The position numbers were made by a program, and so were the translations under genes. A stretch of 64,000 nt of DNA, from contig CATNEN010000039.1 of assembly GCA_950097015.1 (NCBI GenBank), positions 620,001 through 684,000 on the forward strand, given 5' to 3'. Below the pieces are notes generated by a model. The model was given only the letters and a program-made list of their open reading frames with translations. It was not told the origin of the DNA and did no database searches. Shown piece by piece: positions 31,131-41,691 of this stretch. The first letter of the stretch is position 1, and the number at the start of each line of letters is the position of its first letter. This DNA comes from Macrostomum hystrix. Lineage: Eukaryota > Platyhelminthes > Macrostomidae.

Positions 31131-33568
31131 TCACGCCGATCGCAGCCGGGCATAGGCCTCAAAAGTCTCCCTGAACCTCTCTGAGCTGCTCATGAGCTGC
31201 CGCCTGTACTCATGCACCTGGGCTTCCAGCTGCGGTTCCTCCACGCTGCCGCGGACCAGCTCGCAGTTCTTGTGCGCCTCATAGTGGAACTGTGGCGTCC
31301 GAAGTTCGAACCTGGAGAGGGGCCAGGCGGCTCACAATGAGATGTGACTGTATGGAGAAAGGGTATTATCTAGTCTACGAGTAAGAGCTGAATTGAATGA
31401 TTTACCTGCTGCTTATCTACTCGGGCTGTCTTAGGATCTAAAGTCTAGCACTTCAACGCATGCACGGACTCAAATTATTAGGCTAGATAAGTGAGTAGTA
31501 AAAGCCTAATCTGCACTGCACTTGCCAAAGAAAAATATTATTTTTATTCGATGTGCGATCGTTGCTTGACACGGAAACTACTGAAGGAGCTGACATAAGT
31601 GCCACATTTTGGTTCTTCATCGTCTCCAGAAAAGAAGCCCTTCCGCATGCAGATGCTCACCATTTGTCCTTGGGAGGTGCCGTGCGCTCCAGCTCCTGCT
31701 GCCGTTTCACCTCCAGCAGGATCTCCTCCTCGATGCGCAGGCGCTGCATTCGCAGCTGGGCCAGCTCCACGGAGTACGGCGATGATACGAACACCTCGGC
31801 TGCGGCTGTGGGAACGTGGGAAGGTCATTTGCGTGCTCTGAACTGCCAGGTGGTCTCTAAGGGCCCCTCCCATCGGTAAAATCTTTGAAATGACTCAATT
31901 AAGCTAGTTTATTCAGCTGATGTACCCAGTGCTGGTGTACGCAGCTGGTGTACTCAGTGCTGGTGTACTCAGTGCTGGTGTACGCAGCTGGTGTACTCAG
32001 TGCTGGTGTACTCAGTGCTGGTGTACGCAGCTGGTGTACTCAGTGCTGGTGTACTCAGTGCTGGTGTACGCAGCTGGTGTACTCAGTGCTGGTGTACTCA
32101 GCTGGTGTACTCAGTGCTGGTGTACTCAGCTGGTGTACTCAGTGCTGGTGTACTCAGCTGGTGTACTCAGTGCTGGTGTACTCAGCTGGTGTACTCAGTG
32201 CTGGTGTACTCAGTGCTGGTGTACGCAGCTGGTGTACTCAGTGCTGATGTACTCAGCTGGTGTACTCAGTGCTGGTGTCAGTGAAAGAGCAGGCTCAATT
32301 AGTGTAGTGAATCATGTTCTCCACTTGCAGTAGCGAGTGACCTTCTAACTACTTGTGCTGTGAGCCATGCTCCTCACCCTGCCTTGGTCGTTATTTGGCG
32401 TGTAGCCTAGTGGTCCGAGTGTCGGACTCACGACTTGAAGATCGGGGTTCGATTCCCGACTCGACTAGAACTATTTGTATCATTAGCACGATGCTTAACT
32501 CTGTGCAAAGGGCAGTTGTCATTAATTATTTTTTTGGTTCGTATTTGGCTAGCCCCCTGCTCTCGTGATAGGCTGCCTGTCTCTCGCTGTCACCCCTTTA
32601 CCATGTCCGCATTTCACACAAGCCATTTTGTGCCCGGTGGGAGTTCGCTAACCTGTGCTGGGCGCCGCCTCTGCCATGAGACGCTCCCGCTGCTGCCTGG
32701 CCGCTGGCAGCGCACCGGCGAGATGGTCGCCAACGGAGCGGAAGCGCGGCTCAAAGTCATCGGCGTTGTGCGGCGTCCGCAGCCGCCACGGCTCGGGCGG
32801 GTAGGGCAAGCCGCTGCCGGGGGGCGAGAAGGTCAGGCGCGGGTCGGCGGCTGCCGCAGCGGCTGCTCCGGTGGCCTTGATCTGCTCGCGAAGTAGGTAG
32901 GACCTGCCCAGCGTGACCGGAAAGTGCACCGCGGCCAGCGGGTCGAAGTCGACCGGCCGCAGAGGCTGCTGCAACTCGACTGGCGCCGGCCGCTCCCGGC
33001 CAACCAGGGCGGCGGCCCGACTGATTTCAGAGGCTGCGAGCAAGCCGCCCAGCAGGCCCTCACGACGCTCGTCCGGCGTTGCCACCGGCCGCTCCGGAAG
33101 TCCATCTAGCCGGTTCACCGGGTATTCTCCGGTGACCAGGTGACGCGGTGCTTCCAGGTACCACTGGTGATCGTCAGGCGGCACTGGTGATCCCAGCTTT
33201 TGCTCCCTTGGCTCCACTTGCTGCTCCTGTGGGTCTGCGGCCAGAGACTCTTTCCCGCGCTCCTCAAATTTGACTTCGGGTGCTGGCTGAAGGGGCCTTG
33301 GCTTATGTGTGTAGGTCACGTGACTTCTCTGCGGCGAGCCACTCTGAGTCCGGTCCGTGCTGGGAATAAGCCTGGAAAGCCTGTAAAAGGAAGAAAGATT
33401 TTTCGAATACTTTTTCACTTTTTTAAGGCTGGCAGACACGACTTATTTGGCTAAAAGCGGAATTGTCTACGCAGCAGTGACGCGCAGACAGCTGGTGGAA
33501 ATTGCTCACCTCAGCTGTGCACCGCGACCTCGCAAGTAGAAGTCACCCCCAACCGCCTCTGCAGCCAT
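31131..33568 (-). CDS. Uncharacterised Pro/Arg-rich protein with C-terminal coiled coil
   Basis: Not recognised. Exons (minus): 33568-33510, 33380-32653, 31805-31661, 31311-31131 (1113 nt, 370 aa). Phases 2, 1 and 2 all join in frame with GT-AG borders. The N-terminus (MAAEAVGGDFYLRGRG) shows no signal peptide. The large second exon is Pro/Arg/Glu-rich and partly disordered, with an Ala run (near 215). Exons 3-4 encode a charged helical stretch (LAQLRMQRLRIEEEILLEVK) and a second helical segment (QVHEYRRQLMSSSERFRETF). No membrane helix is seen, so probably cytosolic or cytoskeletal. The CAG acceptor directly abuts the ATG at 33568. Intron 2 contains a minisatellite and a SINE. Gene structure is well supported, function is not. 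Confidence 0.8.
31920..32280. repeat. 13/15-bp compound minisatellite in intron
   Basis: Array of GCTGGTGTACTCA and GTGCTGGTGTACTCA units (with GTACGCA variants) for about 360 bp in intron 2 of the minus-strand coiled-coil gene. Confidence 0.94.
32398..32530 (+). mobile_element. tRNA-derived SINE, copy 1
   Basis: RNA polymerase III-type promoter boxes: A box TAGCCTAGTGG (32403-32413) and B box GGTTCGATTCC (32446-32456), 33 bp apart, followed by a non-tRNA body (TTAGCACGATGCTTAACTCT). The ends cannot pair as an acceptor stem, so this is not a tRNA gene. The same head and body recur at 34.7 kb. End coordinates approximate. Confidence 0.75.
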
Positions 33569-33734
33569 CTGAAACAGGAGCGCTCAGCCGCTGTATTCTA
33601 CGGCTATGATAGTAAATTTTAATGCTTCCATAAATATATGCGAATTCTAAACTGTGTTAAATTTACTCTCAACAAGTACTCTCAAGGGGTAACATAAGTT
33701 CGAAATTCTCTGAAAATATTAATGGGGTTTAATT

Positions 33735-34557
33735 CTCTAGAAGCTCCAGAAGGAACTGTGGGTAAGGAACTCCAGAAGGAACTGTCGGTAAGGAACTCCA
33801 GATGGAACTGTGGGTAAGGAACTCCAGAAGGAACTGTGGGTAAGGAACTCCAGAAGGAACTGTGGGTAAGGAACTCCAGAAGGAACTGTGGGTAAGGAAC
33901 TCCAGATGGAACTGTGGGTAAGGAACTCCAGAAGGAATTGTAGGTAAGGAACTCCAGAAGGAACTGTGGGTAAGGAACTCCAGAAGGAACTGTGGGTAAG
34001 GAACTCCAGATGGAACTGTGGGTAAGGAACTCCAGATGGAACTGTGGGTAAGGAACTCCAGATGGAACTGTGGGTAAGGAACTCCAGAAGGAACTGTGGG
34101 TAAGGAACTCCAGAAGGAACTGTGGGTAAGGAACTCCAGATGGAACTGTGGGTAAGGAACTCCAGAAGGAACTGTGGGTAAGGAACTCCAGATGGAACTG
34201 TGGGTAAGGAACTCCAGAAGGAACTGTGGGTAAGGAACTCCAGAAGGAACTGTGGGTAAGGAACTCCAGAAGGAACTGTGGGTAAGGAACTCCAGATGGA
34301 ACTGTGGGTAAGGAACTTCAGGTGGAACTGTGGGTAAGGAACTCCAGATGGAACTGTGGGTAAGGAACTCCAGAAGGAACTGTGGGTAAGGAACTCCAGA
34401 TGGAACTGTGGGTAAGGAACTCCAGATGGAACTGTGGGTAAGGAACTCCAGAAGGAACTGTGGGTAAGGAACTCCAGAAGGAACTGTGGGTAAGGAACTC
34501 CAGATGGAACTGTGGGTAAGGAACTCCAGAAGGAACTGTAGGTAAGGAACTCCAGAA
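33735..34557. repeat. 26-bp minisatellite
   Basis: About 32 copies of a 26-bp unit (core GAACTGTGGGTAAGGAACTC) differing mainly at one site, CCAGAAG versus CCAGATG. It lies between the coiled-coil gene and DYNLT1. Long minus-strand open frames here are products of the repeat. Confidence 0.96.
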
Positions 34558-34671
34558 GTACAGAAGCAAAATCGCATGGATTGCTTTGAAATTTATTTTC
34601 TAAATCCTGTGAATTTGCGTGGCGAAGCAGACCTGCCACAATTCGGCATTTACCTGTAACTCGGATAAGTA

Positions 34672-34960
34672 AGGGATAGTAGCCTAGTGGTCAGGGCGTC
34701 GGACTCACGGGCGTCGGACTCACGACTTGAATGTCGGGGGTTCGATTCTTAAGTCCACTGGAATAATTTTTGTCCGTTAGCAAGACATGTTAATCTGCAT
34801 TGCTTTAATTCACCCAGCTGTTAAATGGGTACCAGAATTAGCTGGGGTAATTGGGGTTGGGTGTGGCGTCCCCAGTCCATGGACGAAGCCTTTAGTACAA
34901 CTAACCCAATTAGGGCAGATGTATTCAATTTTTGAAGGGGTTATGAGCTCTCGTACTCCC
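34672..34960 (+). mobile_element. tRNA-derived SINE, copy 2 (longer)
   Basis: A box TAGCCTAGTGG (34680-34690) and B box GGTTCGATTCT (34739-34749). A 15-bp duplication (GCGTCGGACTCACGG at about 34696 and 34711) lengthens the head. The body matches copy 1 (GTTAGCAAGACATGTTAATC) and continues into CACCCAGCTGTTAAATGGGT, a word I recall from central domains of several animal SINEs. End position approximate. Confidence 0.78.
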
Positions 34961-35137
34961 GAATTGCCTGCCTTACTTATTCGCATTGCCGCACAAAAAA
35001 CTAACAGAGAAGTCAACTCGCACTGCTTAGTGAATGCAAAAGCAAGCTAAGTCAGCAATTTTACTTTCCCTAAAATCATAAATTGAAAACAGCGGCTCCC
35101 TCAGCAAGAAGTCAGTCGGGCTAACAGCGGCTGCATC

Positions 35138-35479
35138 TTACACAGCCAGGCCGAATACGCTGACAATGGCGTACATGGACTTGTTCTCCCACTTGATGAT
35201 ACAGGAGCCGTCCGTCTGACTGTCCCAGTAGCAGGAGGAGGCCGTGTTCAGCCCTGCACCATTCTTCTGCATCACGAGGCAGGTCACAATGTACTTGAAC
35301 GGCTTGCCCAGCCGAGTGAGCTGGTTCACACACTGTTCAATGACAGAAGAGGTCCACTGGCCCACCTTGTTGTGTGAGTAGTGAGCTGTACCGATCACAT
35401 TCTCCACGCTCTCTTTGATGATGTTGCTCACTTCGTCCACTGAGAAGCTGCTGTCATCTGTAGACTCGAGGTTATCCAT
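35138..35479 (-). CDS. DYNLT1: Dynein light chain Tctex-type 1
   Basis: Light chain of cytoplasmic dynein (and a component of axonemal dynein in some animals); it dimerises and binds the intermediate chain and cargo. A single coding exon of 113 aa, the same length as human DYNLT1. Diagnostic segments: [17 protein letters not shown] (N-terminal helix), KVGQW, then [34 protein letters not shown] and [13 protein letters not shown] at the C-terminus. The ATG at 35479 follows TTTCAG by five bases. No intron is seen in the coding region. Confidence 0.97.
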   Translation of the reverse strand: MDNLESTDDSSFSVDEVSNIIKESVENVIGTAHYSHNKVGQWTSSVIEQCVNQLTRLGKPFKYIVTCLVMQKNGAGLNTASSCYWDSQTDGSCIIKWENKSMYAIVSVFGLAV

Positions 35480-37608
35480 GGTTGCTGAAATGCATTGTCA
35501 GTATGAGCAGCACTATCGTTGTTGTAGGTGGTAACATCCATTAACCAATTAAACAAAAACGTGTACTTTAAAACAAAATTTTATCTATATAATACGCCTT
35601 AATACTATACATTAGAACACAGTTTTAAGATAACAGTTTATTTACTAAAAGTTTGCGAACAATGTTTTCCTACAAATTATTAATCTGAAATGTTATTATT
35701 TGAAATAAGATTCATATCGGGCTCTGTTGTAATAACAATAGAATAAATTATATCATATTATATTAGATCTCAAATTATATTAGATCTTATTTCAATGACA
35801 GCGTGTCAGATTTTTTTAAATCAAATCAATTTTGTCTTATGCTTTGATATATATTAGAGATTTTATTTCATCCAGAGCCACTGAGAAACTAGTGATTGCA
35901 TTACAATCAACAGGGTAGGCCTATCAAAATAATACAAAATATATAATAATTTATTTTCCATAAAAGTCTTAAACATTTGTTCAATTTTATTACTCTACAG
36001 CGTTAATAATTAATGTTATTAATACATTCAAAATACTACATTAAAATATGAATATGTCGCTTTATAGTATGCACGACTAGAATATCAGAAACGGTCGGAC
36101 AAGTACCCATAAAAACGTGAAGGTCAACGAACTTCAGATAATTTAAGGATCCTAATCAACATTCCATAGATTTTCCCGAAATTTTATAAACAAGAAAATG
36201 CAATAAACATAATTCGTGAGTTATTTGTGAAATAACATAGTTAGTTATTCGTGATCAGTTTTGTTCATAAAAATTTAAGTAATTAAATTTAGTAATTAAA
36301 TATATTAAATTTGATTTTTTGTAGTAACAACAAAACTTTTCTAGCAATAATACAAGTAAAGTTAGATTTTCAGTAAAGTAACACACTTTGATTGTCCATT
36401 AATCTAAATTGTGTATTTTATATTTGCTTTTATTGTTAATTTGCCACGCTTTGTTAATTTACTTGAATGAAAAACGCTCATTAGAAACTTACGGTCTGAA
36501 AACCTCACCGTTGCAGTATCGCGTGGCCTTGACTAAGGCGGCCGTCCAATATGGTTTCATGCTTGTTTCAGAGCAAAAAAATCCTTAAAACTCAACTCAA
36601 GTGTTCGTACATGACTACAAGAAAGGGAAATAAGAAGTATCGAGTGCAGACAAAACGCATACTAAACGGTTATTAATTGATTGTAAGTTTAGAGCAGACT
36701 ATGTCGTAATTGACTATATGTTAAAAATATTTAAATGTCAACAAAATATTTAAGAATGCTATATATTCAGCTTATGCAGTTTTATTTAAGACTTATATCA
36801 GAATCAGTCGCTGAATAAATTCACGCTCTCAAAGACACTCGTACACGAGTTGTGCAGCTAGTTTAGCTCAATGTCTACGAGTATTCAATTTAATTTGATT
36901 CACTCAAATGAATCGACGTGCTTTAAAATGTTGTAAGAATACGTTACGTAATTTTAACTAATTTTAACTAATTTTAGCTAGCGCTTCGCGATAATAATTC
37001 TTAATTCAAATTGCCCATGTATTTTCGTATTTTAAATTCGGTGCAGTCGATATTTCGCTATTTGTAAAACGTTCTGAGGGTCTCACGGAATAAATTGATG
37101 TAGTTAACTTTTTTCCTGATTGGCATCATATTGTAATGTGCGGTTGTTTTTAGTATACAGTTTTAAATATAATTACCACACTTCAAAACCAGTCAGAATT
37201 AAAAATTGACTTTTTGAGAATTGTTTGACTATCTCAAGCTTGAGCCTTGATTTATACGCCTTTATAGTGTTGGAGCGCTAATTTTTAACACCCACAGACA
37301 GAAATGAGCAGTGCTACACTGATTTGCTTTTTGGGTAGCTTTTGGGCAGCACTGACTGCTGCCTTCGAGCCATAAATGATCAGCCCCAGAATATGGATAT
37401 TTTTGTGTTTTTTTCTGGACTGAGCCAAATAAATGAAATTGCTACTAGGCATGGCGTTCTTATCTAATCAACGGAGACTTATTTACCCGAATCGGTCAGA
37501 AAGGGTAAGAAATATAGGCTTCAGCAGCAGAAGTTTGCATAAGAAGCAAAAATACTGCACTAGAAGCTCTGTTTGCGGACAGAGCAGCGCCAACGCGGCT
37601 TCACCGAA
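35480..37608. other. AT-rich gene-poor region
   Basis: About 2.1 kb of strongly AT-rich DNA between two divergent genes (DYNLT1 on minus, lectin on plus). Many short words recur (TAATTTTAACTAATTTTA near 36955) but there is no clear tandem array, ORF or mobile element. It should contain both promoters. Confidence 0.55.
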
Positions 37609-40279
37609 ATGCCGCGCAACGACAAGCAGCTGCTGGCGTCATCAATACTTTGCCTGTTTTTGCTTGTTGGCAAAGCGCAGCAGCAGCAGCAGCACTATTT
37701 CTGTAACTCCAGCGTGCCGGTCAGTGTCAGCAGTCAAGCCCAGGACGTCAGCCTCGTCACAAGGCCGCAAAAAAATGCAGGCTTCTGGTCTGGACTAGTC
37801 TGCCAGTTCAATATCTGGCTAGTCAGCGGCAACAGCAGTATAAGCCGGGCCTATTTTATCGACATTGAGTCCTTCCATGCCGAATCCGCCGTTCTGAGCA
37901 TTACATCCGCCGATCGAGTGTATTTCCAGTCCTCCAGCCTGCGCAGCCACCAGTCGAGTCTCGCCGTTCCACCAGGTGAGCTTCACATTCGCTTCGATGC
38001 CACTGGCGACCGTTCCGAACTTGTGGGAGCCAGAATCCGAGTTCGAGCCTTCGAAGACAACGGCTGCCCCCCTGGCTGGACGCTTCTGGCAGGCAGCTGC
38101 TTCGGAACCAGCAGCAGCGCGCCCAGTCTGACATTTCTAGATGCACAGAAGGCCTGCAACGGCATGCGCTCCAACCTTCTGCAGCTGCCACTGGAATACT
38201 CCGACAGGGTCGGCGTCTTCGCGCGCCTGTTGCCGTCGGGTCTGAGGCGCGGCTTTGTCTGGGTGGGCCTGACCGACCGCACTAGCGCCGGCCAGTTCAA
38301 GCATTTCTGGCTGAACGGTGACCGCCAGCACCAGTGAGTCTGGAGACTGCATGGGACCCAAGCCATTCTTAGTCTAAGAGTTCAGATCTTTAATATCTTC
38401 ATGTCAACATTCTGTCATCAGCTTTCATTCGTCAGGGTCTTTTTAATATTCCTCCCCAGCCTTACTCCATCCTCACCAGCACTGCGCAACTAGTATTTAC
38501 TGTTGGAATCCAAGCTGCTGTCCTCTCGTCTTAGTAAGTCTACATCTGAACGGAGCCAGGGACTTGTCATTTCAAAAACATTTCGTTTGTTAGACTTCGT
38601 GCAACATTCGCAGCCCAGTGTACATAGTCGGCGAGACGAGACGAGAAAAGTTTCAGAGAATATTTTTTATTCAAGTAACTGCTCTTCGCCCACGAAACGC
38701 AGAACATCTGAAATCGGCTGCTACTGGAGCGGCTCCCGCTATTCAACCTGCCAAGCCACTGAGCGCTGCGGCACCTTCTACGATGGTGGCCGTCGGGCAT
38801 ACGCCATCTACATGGACAACTGCCTGGACAGAAACAAGTGAGCGTTTCTCAGAAATGGCTATTTTCCTAAGAACAGTTCAGTAACTGCACCTCCGGATGA
38901 AGGAGGCTGCAAATTTTAGTAATGCTCCAATTTTTTATCTTTCCTTGTAGGTAGATAAGTTAAGATGATTATTACTACAGGGGCGGTGGGCACAGGCACA
39001 CCTGTTAGCGACATTCGACCCGCACGTTGCGAGGAGGCCATTATTTGGAAAGCCACGGTCTGCGCCTCCTCGAGGTGCTTTCTGGAGGGCTTCGGATCAC
39101 GAAATGCAGACCGGGCTCTTCCCAAGGCCCAGCACAGTACTTACGATGTGCTGGATTTCCTGGAGAAGGCGGGCGCCCGGTGATATGGGCTGACCCGTGC
39201 CTGCCCCGAAGTCGAAGAATAAAACGGAGGCTATTCTGCCGACTCTCCTGACATGCGCACAGATATGTACACACACACAAGCCTGACATGCGCACAGATA
39301 TGTACACACACACAAGCCTGACATGCGCACAGATATGTACACACACACAAGCCTGACATGCGCACAGATATGTACACACACACAAGCCTGACATGCGCAC
39401 AGATATGTACACACACACAAGCGCACACAAAGGTTTACACGTGTTAAAGACTCTCCGGCAGTGTGCGAAATCACTCTTTGGCGGTCATGAGAGTAATTGC
39501 ACAATGGAAATCGTGGGGTTCAAATCAGTGTTATCTCTTTATTTTCTTCTCTAGTCATTGCTGACAAAGCTACATTTTATCAATATACCGTTCGGGTCGT
39601 ACTGCTAATTTTTTTCATCACCGTCTATAATACCTTCACAGACCTCAAAATCTTTACCAGATCTCATTACTTCATATTTACCATACTTTATTACTTACTT
39701 CTTCATAATCAAATATCAACAATGGCGCGAAGACTGCTTGTCGCACCTGAAACACCATTTTCATGTGTTTCCATGTGTTTCATGTGTTTCATGTGAAATT
39801 TCGAAATGTTTCGAAATTTCAGTCGATCCTAGCTAAGACCAGTGTTCTCAACCGCCCGCAGGTTCGCATGCTCGATGCCGCCAGGTGGAACCATCGTCCA
39901 TTACACGGTGCCAGGTGCCGACTCGCTGAACGGCGGTTCGTCCAACCGGTCCGCCTGGGTGTGGGGTGGCATTGCGGTGGGCATGCTGCTGCTGAGCCTC
40001 GCCGTGGTGGCCGTGCACAGCCTCCTGCGGTCCAGCCGATCCCGCCGGGCCGCCGCTGCGACAACAACTGCCGCCGGCGGCCGAGTTGCCACCGCCGCTG
40101 CTGACAACGCACCGGCTGGCTGTCGTTATCCGGAGCCGCCGCCTTCGCCGCCTCCGCCGCCACCACCGCCGCCTCCGCATTTGCTTCCTCACTACCCAGC
40201 CGCACCTCCGAGCTACGAAGCCGCGATCGCGGACACTGCAACTGACGGGGGCCGCTGCAATGGCGGGTTCGACAAGTGA
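37609..40279 (+). CDS. Type I membrane protein with CUB-like and C-type lectin domains
   Basis: Likely cell-surface lectin-like receptor. Exons: 37609-38333, 38676-38837, 39009 to 39179 (or 39074), 39862-40279; the junctions I tested keep phase 2 throughout. Signal peptide at the ATG at 37609 (LLASSILCLFLLVGKAQ), then a Gln run. Residues about 30-150 look CUB-like. From about 155 a C-type lectin fold starts with GCPPGWTLLAGSCFG, then FLDAQKACNGMRSNLLQL, FVWVGLTD, TCQATERCG and the closing cysteine in RPARCEE. No EPN/QPD or WND calcium motif is seen, so carbohydrate binding may be calcium-independent or absent. Exon 4 adds a membrane helix (WVWGGIAVGMLLLSLAVVAV), a basic stop-transfer and a tail with a proline run and PPSYEA. 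Two donors at the end of exon 3 both keep frame, so that boundary is uncertain. Confidence 0.82.
39247..39421. repeat. 35-bp minisatellite in intron
   Basis: Five near-perfect copies of a 35-bp unit (contains GACATGCGCACAGATATGTA and a CA run) in the last intron of the lectin gene. The rest of that intron (39422-39861) has no other feature except a short CATGTGTTTC repeat near 39765-39795. Confidence 0.95.
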
Positions 40280-40552
40280 CCAGCCGATGACAAAGCGTTC
40301 TTAGGAGACGCATTCTACCCAAGCTTTGCATGAGACCAGGACTCCCGCTGAATCCAGGATCCATTGGGATGGGTTCTTTGGTTGCAGGGAGCGAGACCCA
40401 GCAAGCACCTCAAAAAACCATAGACAACCCATTGTTCTGTGAATATGAATCTGAGACATTTTGTGCTGCTTGTGTACTTGAAGTGTCCGACCCTGCTCTC
40501 CTCGATACTCAAGTGTTTAATGTGATAAATGCCTCGTCGCGACCATGCATGA

Positions 40553-40558
40553 AATAAA
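40553..40558 (+). promoter_or_regulatory. Polyadenylation signal of the lectin gene
   Basis: AATAAA about 270 bp after the lectin stop codon; canonical hexamer, position plausible. Confidence 0.5.
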
Positions 40559-41668
40559 TTGTAAAGCCGCATAAGGTTTTCAGTTTTTAACTTGCATAAC
40601 AATAATGCTTTTTGTGTCCGACTCCTAAAACTATTGACTGATACAGAAATCCAAAGATTGAGCATCAACTGCACACACTAATCGACGTTTTTCTAATTCC
40701 CACTGTCGCCGTTTCAGAACGCTGCGCAGCAAAGGGATGCGGTTTTCGCTAAAAGGTGTCAAACACCTAGGCCTTTCAGAATAGGTATGTTTCGTTGTCA
40801 AGGACGCGTTGTTTGGTTGCCATAGCAAGAATAAATTTTTAATTAAATCGACCTGCGTAGGTCGAATGTTATTTTGTTACGTTTTGTAACAACGTTTTTC
40901 ACGTCTTTACACGAGCTTACACTGAATTCCTTTGCAGAACACACGCGGGTATGAAATGGCTGAAGCGATTCATGATTAAATATTTTTGTGCGTATTAATA
41001 ATGAGGATCTTCCATATAAATTAAGTAAATCCAATTCCATCTGCGTAATCAAATATATAGGCTGCACAAATAAACTGCACAGGAAAAGCATCGCTTCGCT
41101 CGACTACCTCACCCATCCCGCCATGCAGACCACATGTCTGCAATTACTAGTTTAGAATGTTGCGTATGTATATGTTTGGTATGTTGGATTTACTTTATTG
41201 CTACTGTCTGGACAATGGCAGGTCTGGTTGCGTCAGAACCAGCTTCACAAGAGCTACTCAAGCACTTGAGTAGGAACTTGCAGCTTGCAGCTTAAACTTT
41301 GTTCAGCCGAGAATGGGCTGGAATGAGAGAATGAGAATTGAAAGCCGTCAATCGCCACTATCTAGCAGTGAAGTTTGCGTCGGATTTCACCTGGAAAATA
41401 ATTGGCATCGAATTGACAATAAAAACGCATTGTTTATTGTAAGCTAAAGTAAATGAGGCAGTTGGAAGAATGAAAGAAAAATCGCGCATTTCGTTGCCTC
41501 TTAAATACTGTTAGCATATTGGAAATTACACCAATAGTTTAAAAAAGACTACGAGTAAATATATCTTAAGAAAATCACGAGCGTTCAAGACTGAAGTCAG
41601 TTTTGTGAAAGAGGAATAGAGAATCGAAAAGCAAATCAGAGGACACACAACAATGTCACGACGCCTAG

Positions 41669-41674
41669 TTTATT
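41669..41674 (-). promoter_or_regulatory. Polyadenylation signal of the prosaposin gene
   Basis: AATAAA on the minus strand 18 bases past the prosaposin stop, implying a very short 3' untranslated region. Confidence 0.55.
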
Positions 41675-41691
41675 CCGTAGCGCACGACGAC

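Larger units (their letters stand above)
40280..41691. other. Intergenic region between convergent lectin and prosaposin genes
   Basis: Contains the lectin 3' untranslated region with an AATAAA at 40553-40558, then non-coding sequence. Short frames in 40315-40828 have no support. No RNA gene seen. Confidence 0.55.

Noticed and set aside
32393-32466. Functional tRNA gene at 32.4 kb
   Set aside because: The A and B boxes are present but the two ends do not pair as an acceptor stem and a SINE body follows; the same head recurs at 34.7 kb.
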